A stretch of 64,000 nt of DNA from Shewanella ulleungensis (GCF_014648315.1 NZ_BMQW01000003.1:124001-188000), one strand, 5' to 3'. Counted from the stretch's first letter, positions 1-9,249 are shown. A program made the numbers and translations. The notes: generated by a model not told the origin, from the letters alone.

Positions 1-1
1 T

Positions 2-355
2 GGAAAATTGTCTGATGAAATGCTCAGAGCAATGCGTTTAGTCGTTGATACAGGGTTGCATGCAAAAGGTTGGAGCCGTGAGCAAGCAATTCAATACATG
101 AAAGATAACTCACCTATGGCTGAGTCTGACATCGTTGCCGAAGTTGAGCGCTACATGGCGATTCCAGGCCAAGCGTTATCGTATAAAGTGGGTCAGTTAA
201 CTATTTTACGATTACGCGCAGACGCTGAAAAAGCTTTGGGTGATAAGTTTGATTTAAAAGGTTTCCATGAGCAGCTATTAACTACGGGTTCGTTACCTAT
301 GGCTGTAATGGAAAATAAGATTGCAACTTGGATAGAAGCCCAATCTGCAAATTAG
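2..355 (+). CDS. DUF885 family protein, C-terminal fragment (5' end outside window)
   Basis: The reading frame is already open at base 2 and runs to a TAG stop, so this is the last ~117 residues of a longer protein; the TTG at base 8 is only an internal codon. The sequence, with a GWSREQAIQYM segment followed by E-rich helices and an AIPGQALSYKVGQL segment, is what I recognise as the C-terminus of the DUF885 family, large (about 600 residue) exported proteins resembling zinc metallopeptidases. The metal site lies upstream and cannot be seen. Role unknown; peptidase activity is inferred from the family only. Confidence 0.75.
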   Translation, partial: GKLSDEMLRAMRLVVDTGLHAKGWSREQAIQYMKDNSPMAESDIVAEVERYMAIPGQALSYKVGQLTILRLRADAEKALGDKFDLKGFHEQLLTTGSLPMAVMENKIATWIEAQSAN

Positions 356-495
356 TCGTCTAAAATATCGCTGTTTAGGGCTTATTGATCTTCATGGTTA
401 TTTAACCGACAAATTTCAACAGGTCTTACAGTGCCATCTTAGTGTCATTATGTTAGTGTAATTTTTTATTGAGAATATTTTTTAGGAGCCTTTAT

Positions 496-774
496 ATGGT
501 ACAAGCAACAGCAAGACATTTACTCGTTAGCACGCAAGAGCAATGCGAATCGTTAAAGCAACAAATTGAATCAGGTGCTGATTTTGCCGATGTTGCGAAG
601 GCAAATTCTTCTTGTCCTTCTGGTGCTCAAGGCGGTGATTTAGGTTCATTTGGTCCTGGGATGATGGTCAAAGAGTTTGATGAAGTTGTGTTCAGTGCGC
701 CGTTAAATGTTGTTCAGGGGCCGGTTAAGACTCAATTTGGTTATCACTTACTTGAAGTGACAAGTCGTGGTTAA
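496..774 (+). CDS. ppiC: Peptidyl-prolyl cis-trans isomerase, parvulin type (PpiC)
   Basis: Small single-domain cytoplasmic parvulin of 92 residues, the same size as E. coli PpiC (93). It catalyses cis-trans isomerisation of prolyl bonds. The core motifs are ARHLLV near the N-terminus, CPSGAQGGDLGSF in the middle and FGYHLLEV at the C-terminus. I chose the ATG at 496 because an AGGAG at 484-488 is well placed and the protein then begins exactly at the parvulin fold; an in-frame TTG at 469 would add nine unconserved residues. It has no signal peptide. It appears to be monocistronic, with a strong terminator 22 bases after the stop. Confidence 0.93.
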   Translation: MVQATARHLLVSTQEQCESLKQQIESGADFADVAKANSSCPSGAQGGDLGSFGPGMMVKEFDEVVFSAPLNVVQGPVKTQFGYHLLEVTSRG

Positions 775-795
775 TGTTTAATGCATTAACTGGGG

Positions 796-822
796 AAATG
801 GCAGCCTAGGCTGCCATTTTTT
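796..822 (+). terminator. Intrinsic terminator after ppiC
   Basis: An 11-bp perfect stem (AAATGGCAGCC pairing with GGCTGCCATTT) around a TA centre is followed by a T run. It ends ppiC before the acetyltransferase gene. Confidence 0.85.
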
Positions 823-860
823 ATGGTTGTTAAACCATTTCTGAATCATGAAGGCTAAAT

Positions 861-1397
861 ATGCAAGTGATGTTATATGCCGATAAAGTGGTGTTACGTA
901 ATTTAACCTCAACGGATTGGGCTGATTTTTTGTCCTTGCATTGTGATCCTGTTGTACAACAATACATTCGCCCAGTGGAGAGCGAAGCCAGTATCAAAAC
1001 AACGTTTATTCAGCGCACTTTGCCTTGGTCTTTTGAAAGTGGTGAATGGTTATCTTTGGTTATTGAGCGTGTTGATAACCAAGAGTTTGTTGGTTTGATT
1101 GGCTTTAGGTGTGATGATTTATCTTTAAAACGTGCTGAAGTCGGCTACCTTATTGCAACAAGCCAGCAAGGCAAGGGGTTTGCAACTGAAAGTTTACGCG
1201 CCGTTATTGATTGGGGGGCGTTGCAATATGATATGCATAAATTTTTGGGTATTTGTGCTAGTGATAATATAGCATCACAGAGAGTTCTTAAGAAAGTTGG
1301 GTTCGTTCTGGAGGGAACATTACGACAACATAGTTGTATAAATGGTACTTGGTTTGATGATTGTTATTTAGGTTTATTAACTTCGCAAAGGCTGTAA
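861..1397 (+). CDS. GNAT family N-acetyltransferase (RimJ/RimL-like)
   Basis: A 178-residue protein with the RimJ/RimL branch GNAT fold: an N-terminal VLRNLTSTDW strand-helix start, a central GLIGFRCDD strand, the acetyl-CoA pyrophosphate loop SQQGKGFATES (Q/R-x-x-G-x-G/A), and the late N-x-x-S-x-R-V-L-x-K-x-G-F segment typical of this group. It should transfer an acetyl group from acetyl-CoA to an amine, either a protein N-terminus or a small molecule; the acceptor cannot be told from sequence. It stands alone between two terminated units. The ribosome binding site in front of the ATG is weak. Confidence 0.85.
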   Translation: MQVMLYADKVVLRNLTSTDWADFLSLHCDPVVQQYIRPVESEASIKTTFIQRTLPWSFESGEWLSLVIERVDNQEFVGLIGFRCDDLSLKRAEVGYLIATSQQGKGFATESLRAVIDWGALQYDMHKFLGICASDNIASQRVLKKVGFVLEGTLRQHSCINGTWFDDCYLGLLTSQRL

Positions 1398-1484
1398 CTA
1401 GATTGTCAAATCAAGCGTGAATAGAAAATAAATTGCATCATGCACTGTATTCTATTGGGCATTTGTCACATAATACGTAATACA

Positions 1485-1503
1485 AGTGAAAACTATTCTC
1501 GTT
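1485..1503. promoter_or_regulatory. Putative Fur box upstream of feoAB
   Basis: The 15-mer at 1487-1501, TGAAAACTATTCTCG, fits the 7-1-7 Fur inverted repeat (TGATAAT-n-ATTATCA) at 10 of 14 positions. It lies about 95 bases before feoA, where an iron-dependent repressor would be expected. The call rests on pattern and context only. Confidence 0.45.
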
Positions 1504-1595
1504 AGCAGGTAAAACTTTGATCTAGATTCGAGTTTCACAAGCTAAGCTCAGATAAAATTTCCGGCGTTAATAATGTTGTTTAAGGTATATGTTAC

Positions 1596-1835
1596 ATGAA
1601 GCTGAGTGAACTAAAAGCAGGTGACCGCGCAATTATCTCTGAAATCGGTCAATTAACGTTACCGCAAACAGTAAAGCGTAAGTTGTTATCGATGGGCATA
1701 ACACCTAATACGCAGTTTTCTTTTATTCGCCGAGCACCGATGGGATCGGGTGTTGAATTAGATTTACGTGGCAGTAAATTATGCATGCGTTGCGATTTAG
1801 CCGATATCATCGAGGTAGTAATAACTAATGACTAA
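1596..1835 (+). CDS. feoA: Ferrous iron transport protein A (FeoA)
   Basis: A 79-residue cytoplasmic SH3-like protein, close to E. coli FeoA (75). It is thought to interact with FeoB and support ferrous iron uptake. Visible hallmarks are the N-terminal MKLSELKAGDRA, the central RKLLSMGITP and the C-terminal SKLCMRCDLADIIEV. It overlaps the start of feoB by eight bases, indicating translational coupling. No feoC follows feoB. A Fur-like box lies upstream, so iron repression is likely. Confidence 0.95.
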   Translation: MKLSELKAGDRAIISEIGQLTLPQTVKRKLLSMGITPNTQFSFIRRAPMGSGVELDLRGSKLCMRCDLADIIEVVITND

Positions 1836-4140
1836 AAAATTCCATTGCGTCACTGTTGGTAATCCAAACGCAGGTAAATCGACCCTTTTTAATGCACTAA
1901 CAGGTTCCAATCAACAAGTTGGTAACTGGTCAGGTGTCACTGTCGAAAAGAAAACCGGTAAATTTAATTATTCTGGTGTTGAAATATCTCTCACTGATTT
2001 GCCCGGTATCTATGATTTGTTACCCGCCGGCAATAGTTGTGATTGCTCATTAGACGAACAAATCGCTCAGAATTACTTAGCTAATCAACAAGTCGATGCA
2101 ATCATTAACTTAGTTGATGCCACAAACGTAGAGCGTCACTTATACCTGACGACTCAACTGCGTGAGCTTGGCATTCCTATTATAGTTGTTATTAATAAAA
2201 TTGACGCGGCTAAAAAGCTTGGTATTAATATCAATGTAGATGATATGTCTAGTCGTTTAGGCTGTCCTGTAATCGCTATAAGCTCTCGTAATCCAACAGA
2301 TGTTGAACAATTACAATCTAACGTATTAACCTTGTTGAAGAGTAACGAGGTAACAATACCGTTAGTGTTACAATATTCTGATGATATTGAAGGCAGTATC
2401 AAAGCGTTACAGGCACAAAATACTAATCAAGAACTGCCAATACTTAGCCGTGGTCAAGCCTTATCTATTTTAGCGAATTGTCACGGTAATGCCTGTGGTA
2501 CTAGTGAAGTACAACTTCACGAGACTGTACAACAATGTGCTCAACGTGCAGAGCAAAATGGTGTTGATATTGAAATTATGATCGCGACTACGCGATATGA
2601 TTTTGTACAAAAAGTTTTTGAATCTTCTGTTAATCAAGGTAAACACATCAGTGCTTCAGACAGATTAGACAACATTGTTCTACACCCAGTTTTGGGTATT
2701 CCTGTTTTCCTATTTGTTATGTACTTAATGTTTTTATTTAGTATTAATGTCGGTAACTCATTTATTGATTTCTTCGATATCACTGCGGGAGCAATTTTTG
2801 TCGATCACTTTGGTGCATTATTAGCATCAATGGGTTCTCCTGATTGGTTAGTGACTATTTTAGCTGGCGGGATTGGTCAAGGTATTCAGACTGTCGCTAC
2901 GTTTATTCCTGTAGTCGCGGCATTATTTTTAGCATTATCGGTTTTAGAAGCTTCAGGCTATATGGCTCGAGCTGCCTTTGTTGTCGATGGTTTAATGCGT
3001 CGTATTGGTTTACCTGGTAAAGCATTTGTCCCTATGATTGTTGGCTTTGGTTGTTCTGTGCCCGCGATTATGGCAACCAGAACCCTTGGCAGTGAGCGTG
3101 AACGAATAGTAACAGGCATGATGGCTCCGTTTATGTCTTGTAGTGCCCGTTTGCCTGTTTATGCCTTATTTGCGGCAGCGTTTTTCCCGCAATCGGGTCA
3201 AAACTTAGTGTTTCTTCTTTATATAATTGGTATTTTTGCTGCAATTGGTACCGGGTTATTATTACGTAAAACAGTACTTCCAGGAACAAGTAGTGCGGTG
3301 GTAATGGAACTTCCAAGTTATGAAATGCCTAAAACTAAAGCGGTGTTTTCTCGCACTACAAAGCGTACTAAAAGCTTTATTATGGGCGCAGGTAAAACCA
3401 TTATTATTGTTGTAACCTTACTTAACTTCGTTAATGCAATTGGTACAGATGGTTCATTTGGCCATGAAGACAGTAAAGAATCATTATTAAGTGTTGCTAG
3501 TCAACAGGTTACGCCATTATTTGCTCCTATGGGAATAGAACAAGATAACTGGGCTGCGACAGTAGGAATTATTACCGGTATTTTTGCAAAAGAAGCTGTG
3601 GTGGGGACGTTAAACAGCTTATATAGCACTGCTGATGGTGATGATGAAGAAATGCTGTCTATATGGGATAGCGTTAAAGTAGGTCTAGCCACAATACCAA
3701 CAAATTTACTGGGTATTGAACCAGATGACCCATTGTCAATTGCTATAGCGAGTATTACCGATTTAGATGAAGCTGCCGCAGAACTGTCTGTTGATACTTC
3801 AACCTTTAGCGCGTTACAGAGTGGCTTTAAGAGCCAGCTAGCAGCTTTTTCATATCTATTGTTCATATTGCTTTATACACCTTGTGTGGCGGCAATGGGA
3901 GCGTTGGTCAATGAATTTGGCGCTAAGTGGGCTCGATTTGCAGCAATCTGGACTTTTTCATTAGCATACGGTTCTGCTACGGTTATCTATCAAGGTGCGA
4001 CGTTTACCCAGCATCCTTTACAGTCTGCATGTTGGATTGGATTTTTTGCGGTGGCCTTAGTTGGCTTTTATATGTGGTTAAGTAAAAAAGGCAGACAAGC
4101 TCAACAGATTATTCCTGGGATCCGTATTGTGACTGAGTAA
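1828..4140 (+). CDS. feoB: Ferrous iron transporter FeoB
   Basis: A 770-residue inner-membrane Fe(II) transporter with a cytoplasmic GTPase domain, full length compared with E. coli (773). The N-terminal G domain shows G1 GNPNAGKST (residues 11-19), G3 DLPG (57-60) and G4 NKID. A regulatory helical part follows, and from about residue 285 there are two Gate repeats of membrane helices with the conserved GFGCSVPAIMATR and GIFAKEAVVGT segments. It is translationally coupled to feoA. It imports ferrous iron under low oxygen, which fits the Fe(III)-linked flavocytochrome and nitrate respiration genes in the same window. Confidence 0.97.
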   Translation: MTKKFHCVTVGNPNAGKSTLFNALTGSNQQVGNWSGVTVEKKTGKFNYSGVEISLTDLPGIYDLLPAGNSCDCSLDEQIAQNYLANQQVDAIINLVDATNVERHLYLTTQLRELGIPIIVVINKIDAAKKLGININVDDMSSRLGCPVIAISSRNPTDVEQLQSNVLTLLKSNEVTIPLVLQYSDDIEGSIKALQAQNTNQELPILSRGQALSILANCHGNACGTSEVQLHETVQQCAQRAEQNGVDIEIMIATTRYDFVQKVFESSVNQGKHISASDRLDNIVLHPVLGIPVFLFVMYLMFLFSINVGNSFIDFFDITAGAIFVDHFGALLASMGSPDWLVTILAGGIGQGIQTVATFIPVVAALFLALSVLEASGYMARAAFVVDGLMRRIGLPGKAFVPMIVGFGCSVPAIMATRTLGSERERIVTGMMAPFMSCSARLPVYALFAAAFFPQSGQNLVFLLYIIGIFAAIGTGLLLRKTVLPGTSSAVVMELPSYEMPKTKAVFSRTTKRTKSFIMGAGKTIIIVVTLLNFVNAIGTDGSFGHEDSKESLLSVASQQVTPLFAPMGIEQDNWAATVGIITGIFAKEAVVGTLNSLYSTADGDDEEMLSIWDSVKVGLATIPTNLLGIEPDDPLSIAIASITDLDEAAAELSVDTSTFSALQSGFKSQLAAFSYLLFILLYTPCVAAMGALVNEFGAKWARFAAIWTFSLAYGSATVIYQGATFTQHPLQSACWIGFFAVALVGFYMWLSKKGRQAQQIIPGIRIVTE

Positions 4141-4169
4141 TCATCGCTGTAACTGTTAGCATTAAACTA

Positions 4170-4197
4170 AAAACCCAGCATGGCTGGGTTTTTTATT
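4170..4197 (+). terminator. Intrinsic terminator after feoB
   Basis: The stem AACCCAGC / GCTGGGTT around ATG is followed by a T run. The same eight-base stem occurs in the terminator of the lipase gene at 43944. Confidence 0.85.
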
Positions 4198-4359
4198 CTT
4201 TAAGAATAAAATTACCTCTTAAGTGAGATTCTACAGAAATGATTTGGAGTTTTTTGTTTATCTGACGATCTTTTTCAGTGCTAGTAGTTGTAACTACTGA
4301 AGAACTGTAGGATCATCTGTTTTTTATTCATATTGCCATTGTGTGCCAAGAGGAATTCC

Positions 4360-6030
4360 ATGAGTCATGTGGACACCGAAGTACGTCCTAGTAACTTCAT
4401 TCGTAATATTATAGACGAAGACCTAAGTAGCGGTAAGCACAGCCAAGTTCATACTCGTTTTCCGCCAGAACCTAACGGCTTTTTGCATATTGGACACGCT
4501 AAGTCTATTTGCTTAAATTTTGGCATTGCAAAAGATTATCAAGGTCAATGTAACTTACGTTTTGACGATACTAACCCTGAAAAAGAAGACATTAACTATG
4601 TTAAGTCGATTCAGGAAGATGTGCGTTGGTTGGGCTTTGAATGGTCTGGTGATATTCGTTATTCATCAAATTATTTTGATCAATTGCATCAATATGCAGT
4701 GGAGTTAATCACAAAAGGTCTTGCTTATGTTTGCTTTTTAAATGGCGAACAGACAAGAGAATACCGTGGTTCATTAAAAGAGCCGGGTAAAAACAGTCCT
4801 TATCGTGATACTAGCGTTACTGAAAACCTCGCGCTATTTGAAAAAATGCGCATGGGTGAGTTCAAAGAAGGCGAGTGTGCGCTTCGAGCCAAAATTGACA
4901 TGGCATCACCTTTTATGTGCATGCGCGATCCGATTATTTATCGTATTCGTTTTGCACATCATCACCAAACCGGTGACAAGTGGTGCATTTATCCAATGTA
5001 TGATTTCACGCATTGTATTTCTGATGCGATTGAAAATATCACTCATTCAATTTGTACATTAGAGTTTCAAGATAACCGCCGTTTGTACGACTGGGTTTTA
5101 GACCATTTAGACGATTTTCAAGCGCCTAATCGCACACGTCAATATGAGTTTTCTCGTTTAAATCTTGAATACACCTTGATGTCGAAGCGTAAGCTAAACG
5201 ATTTAGTCGCTCGTAAATTAGTTGACGGCTGGGATGACCCGCGAATGCCAACCATTGCAGGATTACGTCGTCGTGGTTATACACCAGCTTCTATTCGTGA
5301 GTTTTGCTTGCGTATTGGTGTCACTAAACAAGAAAACTTGATTGAAGTGGGTATGTTAGACGCATGTATTCGTGAAGAATTAAACGAACATGCTCCACGT
5401 GCAATGGCAGTATTAAGACCGGTAAGAGTTGTTATTGAAAACTACCCGAATGCACAGCCTGAAAAGATTACTGCTCCAGCACATCCTAGTAACGAATCGA
5501 TGGGCACGCGTGAACTGTCTTTTGGTCGCGAGTTGTTTATTGATGTTGAAGACTTTAAAGAAGAAGCCAATAAACACTTTAAACGCCTTGTACTAGGCAA
5601 AGAAGTTCGTTTACGTAATGCTTACATCATTAAAGCTGAGCGCTGTGACAAAGATGCTGAAGGTAACATAACGACTATTTATTGTACTTACGATGCTGAC
5701 ACGCTAGGCAAAAACCCAGCTGATGGCCGTAAAGTAAAAGGTGTTATTCATTGGGTTGAAGCTAGTACAGCTAAGCCAGCAGAATTCCGTCTTTATGATC
5801 GTTTATTCACCAATGAAAACCCTGCAGCATTTGAGACAGTGGATGAAGTGATTAACCCACAATCTTTAGTTATTGTTAATGGCTTAGTTGAACCAAGCTT
5901 AGTAAATGCTGAAGCTGAAAAAGCCTATCAATTTGAACGTGAAGGTTATTTCTGTGCAGATAGTAAAGACTCAAGTGCAGAGCATTTAGTCTTTAATTTA
6001 ACGGTGCCACTTCGCGATACCTTCGCATAG
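4360..6030 (+). CDS. glnS: Glutaminyl-tRNA synthetase
   Basis: A 556-residue class I aminoacyl-tRNA synthetase (E. coli GlnRS has 554) that charges tRNA-Gln with glutamine. The HIGH motif is at residues 43-46 within [15 protein letters not shown] and the KMSKS-equivalent is MSKRK. The C-terminal half is the beta-barrel anticodon-binding region, ending with a TVPLRDTFA segment. I chose the ATG at 4360 because AGAGGAA at 4349-4355 is a good ribosome binding site; an in-frame start nine codons upstream lacks one. Monocistronic with its own terminator. Confidence 0.97.
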   Translation: MSHVDTEVRPSNFIRNIIDEDLSSGKHSQVHTRFPPEPNGFLHIGHAKSICLNFGIAKDYQGQCNLRFDDTNPEKEDINYVKSIQEDVRWLGFEWSGDIRYSSNYFDQLHQYAVELITKGLAYVCFLNGEQTREYRGSLKEPGKNSPYRDTSVTENLALFEKMRMGEFKEGECALRAKIDMASPFMCMRDPIIYRIRFAHHHQTGDKWCIYPMYDFTHCISDAIENITHSICTLEFQDNRRLYDWVLDHLDDFQAPNRTRQYEFSRLNLEYTLMSKRKLNDLVARKLVDGWDDPRMPTIAGLRRRGYTPASIREFCLRIGVTKQENLIEVGMLDACIREELNEHAPRAMAVLRPVRVVIENYPNAQPEKITAPAHPSNESMGTRELSFGRELFIDVEDFKEEANKHFKRLVLGKEVRLRNAYIIKAERCDKDAEGNITTIYCTYDADTLGKNPADGRKVKGVIHWVEASTAKPAEFRLYDRLFTNENPAAFETVDEVINPQSLVIVNGLVEPSLVNAEAEKAYQFEREGYFCADSKDSSAEHLVFNLTVPLRDTFA

Positions 6031-6057
6031 TCAGTGTAATCAATAAATAATACTTTC

Positions 6058-6084
6058 AAAAAAGGCGCTAGTAGCGCCTTTTTT
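6058..6084. terminator. Bidirectional terminator between glnS and the Yip1-like gene
   Basis: AAGGCGCTA and TAGCGCCTT form a GC-rich 9-bp stem flanked by A and T runs on both sides, so it can stop glnS (+) and the convergent membrane-protein gene (-). Confidence 0.85.
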
Positions 6085-6109
6085 ATGTCTATTATTTAGT
6101 TTTGGGAGG

Positions 6110-6706
6110 TTATTGCATCATAGGACCTAAACCGACACTCCATAAGATGACGCTTGAGGCCATTAAAGCAACAAGCAATACTAGGCCTGCAGTGACAACC
6201 GAACTGGCATAAATAAACCCCTTCTCTTCAGGTATGTTCATAATAATAGGCACCCCAGCGTATAGAAGATATACAGAGTAAGCCAACCCAATTAACCCCA
6301 CTACCATAATAAACCAAAGTACAGGATATAAAGCTGATAATCCCACCATAAACAATGGAGTAGCTGTATAGGCGGCAAGTTCTAATGCTTGAGTGTAAGT
6401 AGGATCAGCATCAAATGTTCTTCCCATCCAAAATGCTAAATAAGCTAAAGCTAACACTCCAGCAATCAGGCCAAAGTACATCCCAATAGACATAAACATA
6501 GCGCTTTTCGGTGTTAAGAAAAGGGGATCGCCTGCACCAGGGTGCCAGCCAATGTGGGCAGTGGCAAAATATGAACATACAGCAGGAATTAACGCGATAA
6601 GTAACACATGACTTAAGCTACTTTTCAGTGCTTCGTGATTTTTTTCAATTGTTTGCCACTCTTGTTTTGGATGAGTGTAAAGCCCCATTAAGTGATTTAG
6701 TACCAT
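6110..6706 (-). CDS. Yip1 family integral membrane protein
   Basis: A 198-residue inner-membrane protein with about five hydrophobic segments. It begins with the signature common to bacterial Yip1/DUF1282-type proteins: a LMGLYTHPKQEWQTI segment, then a cytoplasmic helix and hydrophobic spans starting near residue 30. The start ATG at 6706 has an AAGGA-type ribosome binding site. Bacterial members have no settled function. It is monocistronic, converging on glnS. Confidence 0.75.
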   Translation of the reverse strand: MVLNHLMGLYTHPKQEWQTIEKNHEALKSSLSHVLLIALIPAVCSYFATAHIGWHPGAGDPLFLTPKSAMFMSIGMYFGLIAGVLALAYLAFWMGRTFDADPTYTQALELAAYTATPLFMVGLSALYPVLWFIMVVGLIGLAYSVYLLYAGVPIIMNIPEEKGFIYASSVVTAGLVLLVALMASSVILWSVGLGPMMQ

Positions 6707-6905
6707 TATAGTTATCCTTGTTTAGCATTTTCGACCTAGCTCGCCAAACTATAGACGAGCTGACTGCAGCTCATTATCAATCGCCTTAATCAGCTCACTA
6801 CCACTTTACAAAAGACTGATAAAAGCTAAACATAAAAACTGTTTACTGTCTGTTGCTAAGCTATCACCTCATCCCAACTAGAGGTTCTCTTTAAGGAGAT
6901 TGAAC

Positions 6906-6962
6906 ACATTGGTTAACAGAGACATTAATTAAAGTGTTAATGTTTCGTTAAATTGCCAATGT
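6906..6962. repeat. Long imperfect inverted repeat upstream of miaE
   Basis: ACATTGG (6906-6912) pairs with CCAATGT (6956-6962), and TTAACAGAGACATTAA (6913-6928) pairs with the inner right arm starting TTAATGT at 6937, with one bulge and one mismatch. An 8-base loop separates the arms. No T run follows, so it is not a standard terminator. Confidence 0.6.
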
Positions 6963-6964
6963 CT

Positions 6965-6991
6965 AGTCTATTTATTGAACATAAATAGACT
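6965..6991. repeat. Perfect 11-bp inverted repeat upstream of miaE
   Basis: AGTCTATTTAT (6965-6975) and ATAAATAGACT (6981-6991) are perfect reverse complements around a 5-base loop, two bases after the longer repeat. AT-rich and without a T tract, it may be an operator or RNA structure. Confidence 0.65.
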
Positions 6992-7080
6992 TTCGTCAAG
7001 TTGTATTACGATTTCAGCTTCAGAAAAGATCATCAAAACGGTAAAATGAATTTCAATGTTTGACTCGGATTCATACACAA

Positions 7081-7851
7081 ATGCAGCAACTACTCGTGCC
7101 AATTAATCAATTCTTAGGTTGTGAAACGCCAAATAGCTGGATTGAGCTAGCTAAGCAACCTGAGCAATTAACGGCCTTACTTATTGATCATTGTAATTGT
7201 GAGCTCAAAGCGGCGCAAACTGCCATGATGATGATCCGAAAATACGCTATAGATAAACAAAGTGCACAAGTACTCGTTGCCTGGGCAAAGCCTTATGAGG
7301 ACTTTGTATACAGTCAAGATAGAGATGTTAAGGCATTTTTAAATCGTGATATTAAAAAGAACGACATCACGAGTGAGCTCGTTGCAAATACATCCATGAA
7401 AAACAGTGCTGATTTAATGGGGAAAATGGTGCGCCTAATCAAAGAGGAGTTTCATCATTTTGAACAAGTTCTTCAGATAATGACGGCCAGAAATATTGCT
7501 TACAACAACATTCGTGCAGGAACATACGCGAAACAGCTTATCAGTTATGTTCGTACCCATGAACCGTTAAAAATTGTCGATAAATTAATTGTTGGCGCTT
7601 TTATTGAGGCAAGATCTTGTGAACGTTTTGCTAAGCTAGCACCGCATTTAGATGATGAGTTAGCTAAGTTCTATGTGTCATTATTACGCTCTGAGGCCCG
7701 CCATTTTCAAGATTACTTGTTATTGGCGCAAGATATTGCAGATAAAGATATCAGCGAGCGGGTTGCATATTTTAGAGCGAAGGAAGCCGCATTAGTTTTA
7801 TCTGAAGATACCGAATTTCGATTTCACAGTGGCGTACCTGTATCTCGATAA
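7081..7851 (+). CDS. miaE: tRNA-(ms2io6A37) hydroxylase MiaE
   Basis: A non-haem diiron monooxygenase that hydroxylates the isopentenyl group of ms2i6A at tRNA position 37. It shows a ferritin-like four-helix fold with iron ligands in the LIDHCNCELKAAQ, KEEFHHFEQV (E-E-x-x-H) and LRSEARHFQDYL segments, plus the family segment ARSCERFAKLAPHL. Length is 256 residues from the ATG at 7081; a TTG at 7060 would add seven residues, and neither has a strong ribosome binding site, so the start is uncertain. Convergent with lpxH. Confidence 0.93.
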   Translation: MQQLLVPINQFLGCETPNSWIELAKQPEQLTALLIDHCNCELKAAQTAMMMIRKYAIDKQSAQVLVAWAKPYEDFVYSQDRDVKAFLNRDIKKNDITSELVANTSMKNSADLMGKMVRLIKEEFHHFEQVLQIMTARNIAYNNIRAGTYAKQLISYVRTHEPLKIVDKLIVGAFIEARSCERFAKLAPHLDDELAKFYVSLLRSEARHFQDYLLLAQDIADKDISERVAYFRAKEAALVLSEDTEFRFHSGVPVSR

Positions 7852-7852
7852 A

Positions 7853-7878
7853 CCCCAGTGTGTCACAAACAACTGGGA
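7853..7878. terminator. Weak hairpin between convergent miaE and lpxH
   Basis: CCCAGT (7854-7859) pairs with ACTGGG (7872-7877) across a 12-base loop. T-rich sequence follows on the minus strand. It probably helps end one or both genes but is a poor match to a textbook terminator. Confidence 0.4.
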
Positions 7879-7886
7879 TCAAAAAA

Positions 7887-8609
7887 TTAGGTTGAGAAGG
7901 GTCTTTTTTGCAACTCACAGCCTTGCGAATTAACTGATAAAACACTGCCTTGTGTGTACCAATCTCCCACAACGACACGTTGTTTATGATTGGATAATTG
8001 ATGAATATCAGGCCTGTGAGTATGACCGTGTATCATGCGTTGACAGTTGGTTTCAGTTAAGAGCGCATCGACAGCTGCAGGTTCAACATCCATTATCTCG
8101 TAATGTTTTTGTTGATTGCCTTTGATACTTTTTTGACGAATTTTCGCGGCTATATTTAAGCGCGTTTGCTTCGGTAATATATTGGCGTAAATCCATCGAA
8201 CGAGTGCAATGCTGCGAAAACGTCTAAAGCGTTGATAAGCTTCATCAAGCGTACAAAGGCTATCACCGTGAAGAATAACGGTTCGAGTGCCGTACAAGTT
8301 AACGCAATGTACTTCGGGTAGTATTTGCATGCCAGCTTGTTTACAAAATGCACGCCCAACCATAAAGTCACGATTACCATGAATAAAATACACTGGCATT
8401 ACGGTTGAAACTGACTTTATCGCTTTGGCGATATCTTGTGAGAATGGCTCCGCAATATCATCACCCATCCATACTTCAAACAAATCGCCGATAATGTAAA
8501 GCGCCTCGGCATCTTTTAATCCGTGGGTTAAAAAATCTAAAAAAGCGTGAGTAATATCGGGGCGATCAGCACTCAAGTGCAAATCGCCCACAAAGACAGT
8601 GCGCTTCAA
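7887..8609 (-). CDS. lpxH: UDP-2,3-diacylglucosamine diphosphatase LpxH
   Basis: A 240-residue peripheral inner-membrane calcineurin-like phosphoesterase. It cleaves UDP-2,3-diacylglucosamine to lipid X and UMP in lipid A synthesis. Metal-binding motifs are FVGDLHLS (D9, H11), IGDLFEVWMGDD (around D42), IHGNRDFM and VILHGDSLC, and the C-terminal IHGHTHRPDIH. Length equals E. coli LpxH (240). It lies two bases after ppiB on the same strand, so the two are probably co-transcribed, the same pairing as in E. coli. Confidence 0.96.
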   Translation of the reverse strand: MKRTVFVGDLHLSADRPDITHAFLDFLTHGLKDAEALYIIGDLFEVWMGDDIAEPFSQDIAKAIKSVSTVMPVYFIHGNRDFMVGRAFCKQAGMQILPEVHCVNLYGTRTVILHGDSLCTLDEAYQRFRRFRSIALVRWIYANILPKQTRLNIAAKIRQKSIKGNQQKHYEIMDVEPAAVDALLTETNCQRMIHGHTHRPDIHQLSNHKQRVVVGDWYTQGSVLSVNSQGCELQKRPFST

Positions 8610-8611
8610 AA

Positions 8612-9106
8612 TTACGCTTTTACGCTAACGTTGTTAATAACAACAGCTTCTAAAGGCACATCTTGGTGCATACCACGGTTACCAGTAGCTACTGCTTTGA
8701 TTTTTTCAACAACATCTAAGCCTTCAACGACTTCACCAAATACACAGTAACCCCAACCTTGAGACGTTTCAGATTTAAAATCTAGGAAGGTGTTGTCATT
8801 GATATTAATGAAAAATTGAGCCGTAGCAGAATGCGGATCAGAAGTACGCGCCATTGCCACAGTACCTTTACGGTTTGATAAACCGTTGCTGGCTTCATTT
8901 TTCACGGTTTCATTGCAACGCTTTTGACCCATATCTTCGGTAAAACCACCACCTTGTATCATGAAACCATCGATAACACGGTGAAAGATGGTGTTGTCAT
9001 AAAAGCCTTCTTCAACATACTTCATGAAGTTAGCAACTGTTAAAGGTGCTTTTTCTGCATCAAGTTGTAGAGTAATGTCGCCGTAATTTGTGTGTAAAGT
9101 AACCAT
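8612..9106 (-). CDS. ppiB: Peptidyl-prolyl cis-trans isomerase B, cyclophilin type (PpiB)
   Basis: A 164-residue cytoplasmic cyclophilin identical in length to E. coli PpiB. It begins [15 protein letters not shown] and contains the catalytic [13 protein letters not shown], the [17 protein letters not shown] and the [17 protein letters not shown] segments. The Trp of the classical cyclosporin site is seen only in the GWGYCVFG position, as in bacterial members. It has no signal peptide. First gene of a ppiB-lpxH unit, divergent from cysS. Confidence 0.96.
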   Translation of the reverse strand: MVTLHTNYGDITLQLDAEKAPLTVANFMKYVEEGFYDNTIFHRVIDGFMIQGGGFTEDMGQKRCNETVKNEASNGLSNRKGTVAMARTSDPHSATAQFFININDNTFLDFKSETSQGWGYCVFGEVVEGLDVVEKIKAVATGNRGMHQDVPLEAVVINNVSVKA

Positions 9107-9249
9107 TAATATTCACCTAGAAAAAATAATTTGCGCGATTCTAACTTATCTTAGTTGCGGCATAAAGTGCAGTGTTCAAAACCCGTGACATCATGATAGA
9201 CTCACTAGTAACATTTACCGTTATAAATTAGTGTAAAAGAGAACTTTTG

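Larger units (their letters stand above)
6707..7080. other. Gene-free 374-bp region with two hairpins
   Basis: Divergent spacer between the Yip1-like gene and miaE. It carries the promoters of both by position, a short GAGCTG-ACTG-CAGCTC inverted repeat near 6760, and the two longer inverted repeats listed separately (6906-6962 and 6965-6991). No convincing open reading frame or tRNA was seen. Confidence 0.6.

Noticed and set aside
1828..4140. Several antisense frames inside feoB, fabV, lon and clpX
   Set aside because: Each is antisense to a well-recognised conserved gene and has no family resemblance of its own.
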